Of a DNA stretch of 64,000 nucleotides, positions 63,216 through 64,000 are shown piece after piece (within the stretch, counting starts at the first letter, position 1; every line of letters begins with the position of its first letter). Origin of the DNA: Fuerstiella sp. (lineage in GTDB: Bacteria; Planctomycetota; Planctomycetia; Planctomycetales; Planctomycetaceae); contig JAKVAZ010000012.1 of the NCBI GenBank assembly GCA_022447225.1, positions 1 to 64,000 of the forward strand. Reading direction: 5' to 3'. The notes under the pieces are model-generated. The model was not told the DNA's origin and made no database searches. It worked only from the letters and a program-made list of their open reading frames with translations. A program made the position numbers and the translations under genes.

Positions 63216-64000
63216 CAGTCGATGATCTTGTTGATGGAGTACTCAACAATTCCGCGCGCGCCTGCCTGTTTCAGCTGAGGAATCGCAGTTCGTACTATCT
63301 GCTCCTCCACAATCGTGTTAACTGAGATCCAGTCGGGGTCTGACAACTGCGAAATTGTCGGGTTTTGCAGCGCCGGCAGAATAGACACGACGCCTTCAAG
63401 ATTGTCCCGGCGGACATTCATCATCAGGCCAACCCGACCTTCTGCCTGAAGACAGGAATTCAACATCAGTGCAATGTTCTCAACTCTGGTACGTACCCAG
63501 TCGTCTTTGAAGCTTTCACGATTGGCGATGAAGCGAGTCGTACTTTGCAGAACTTCATCTACAACACGCAAATTGTTGGCGCGAAGCGAACTACCTGTCT
63601 CCGTTACTTCCACGATGGCATCGGCCAGTCGCGGAGGCTTGACTTCCGTTGCTCCCCATGAAAACTCGACCTGGGCCGTGACACCATGACGTTGCAGGTA
63701 GGCTTTTGTCAGACCCACAGCTTCGGTGGCAATGCGTTTGCCCTCCAGGTCAGCCGCTGACTCAATCGGAGAATTATTGGGGACGCAGAGCACCCAGCGA
63801 ACCGGTCCACGACTGACTTTGGAGAATTTCAGTTCGCAGATCTCCTGAACGTCGGCCTGTGTTTCAACAATCCAGTCATGTCCCGTGATACCGGCATCCA
63901 GAATCCCGTTCGCCACGTATCGTGCCATTTCCTGAGCACGGATAAGCATGCATTCGATTTCGGGATCGTCAATCTTTGGAAAGTAAGACCGGGAAGCAAA
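63215..64000 (-). CDS. hisG: ATP phosphoribosyltransferase HisG, long form, partial (N-terminus beyond window)
   Basis: Catalyses the first step of histidine synthesis (ATP + PRPP to phosphoribosyl-ATP). The frame runs open through the right edge; the visible 261 codons begin with [17 protein letters not shown] and continue [26 protein letters not shown], the PRPP-proximal part of the catalytic core. The motif [21 protein letters not shown] and the phosphate-binding region follow. A C-terminal HisG_C regulatory domain is present ([20 protein letters not shown] onward), so it is the allosteric long form that does not need HisZ. It overlaps the MfnE-like gene by one base. The real start lies past position 64000. 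Confidence 0.95.
   Translation of the reverse strand, partial: FASRSYFPKIDDPEIECMLIRAQEMARYVANGILDAGITGHDWIVETQADVQEICELKFSKVSRGPVRWVLCVPNNSPIESAADLEGKRIATEAVGLTKAYLQRHGVTAQVEFSWGATEVKPPRLADAIVEVTETGSSLRANNLRVVDEVLQSTTRFIANRESFKDDWVRTRVENIALMLNSCLQAEGRVGLMMNVRRDNLEGVVSILPALQNPTISQLSDPDWISVNTIVEEQIVRTAIPQLKQAGARGIVEYSINKIID

Overview
The window looks like chromosomal DNA of a planctomycete (Planctomycetota, probably order Planctomycetales). The main reason is the set of families largely typical of that phylum. These are two Tat-exported DUF1501 proteins, a large secreted DUF1549/DUF1553 protein with cytochrome-like CxxCH motifs, three Tat- or Tat-like-exported Gfo/Idh/MocA oxidoreductases, a PQQ-type beta-propeller, and SpoIIE-type phosphatases. 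Many genes are monocistronic, gaps are wide, and base composition is moderately GC-rich and even. I see no transposase, phage gene, CRISPR array, tRNA or rRNA. The window cuts genes at both ends: a pseudopilin at the left and hisG at the right.

Layout. 1-6981 (minus): a type IV pilus/type II secretion-like cluster, transcribed GspE-like ATPase, PilT, PilB, PilC, pseudopilin. 7653-13392 (minus): Gfo/Idh/MocA protein, M42 aminopeptidase, PurN, and a large unknown membrane protein with an internal duplication. 13732-15994 (plus): thioredoxin and a long coiled-coil protein. 16193-18430 (minus): an acyl carrier protein followed by a ketosynthase homologue that has lost all of its catalytic residues. 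19036-21905 (minus): HisS and TruA. 22042-26315 (plus): an M48 lipoprotein protease, then a sigma54 activator translationally coupled to two small membrane proteins. 26424-28401: ferrochelatase (minus) and ribosomal protein S4 (plus), diverging around a 21-bp perfect palindrome. 29012-34799: an FHA protein and two SpoIIE-type phosphatases, interleaved with two carbohydrate-active-like proteins. 34815-38453: HpcH/HpaI aldolase diverging from two Gfo/Idh/MocA genes. 38637-44308 (plus): fadI, fadJ, dcp. 44677-51248 (minus): DUF1549/DUF1553, DUF1501 and PPC-like proteins. 51802-57272: Ldh2-type dehydrogenase, exonuclease/endonuclease/phosphatase-like membrane protein, CaMKII-AD protein, PQQ propeller and BNR sialidase-like protein. 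57844-62340 (minus): sodium:solute symporter with a small membrane partner, YqgE/AlgH, and a second DUF1501. 62604-64000 (minus): HisG overlapping an MfnE-like amino-acid-kinase-fold protein.

How the genes fit together. The left end builds a pilus or secretion pseudopilus, with two extension-type ATPases and one retraction ATPase. The Gfo/Idh proteins, aldolase, beta-propeller enzymes, symporter and DUF1501/DUF1549 proteins fit the polysaccharide-scavenging life of planctomycetes, although no complete sugar pathway can be read here. Housekeeping genes (purN, trxA, hisS, truA, hemH, rpsD, hisG, fadI/fadJ) are scattered among them.

The observations most worth following are the catalytically dead ketosynthase paired with ACP, the MfnE-like kinase coupled to hisG, the actinobacterial-type ferrochelatase with four cysteines placed for an Fe-S cluster, the GAFTDA variant in the sigma54 activator, the hemH/rpsD palindrome, and the duplicated-module unknown protein. 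I did not find a clear multi-gene system of a wholly new kind; the dead-KS/ACP pair is the nearest candidate.
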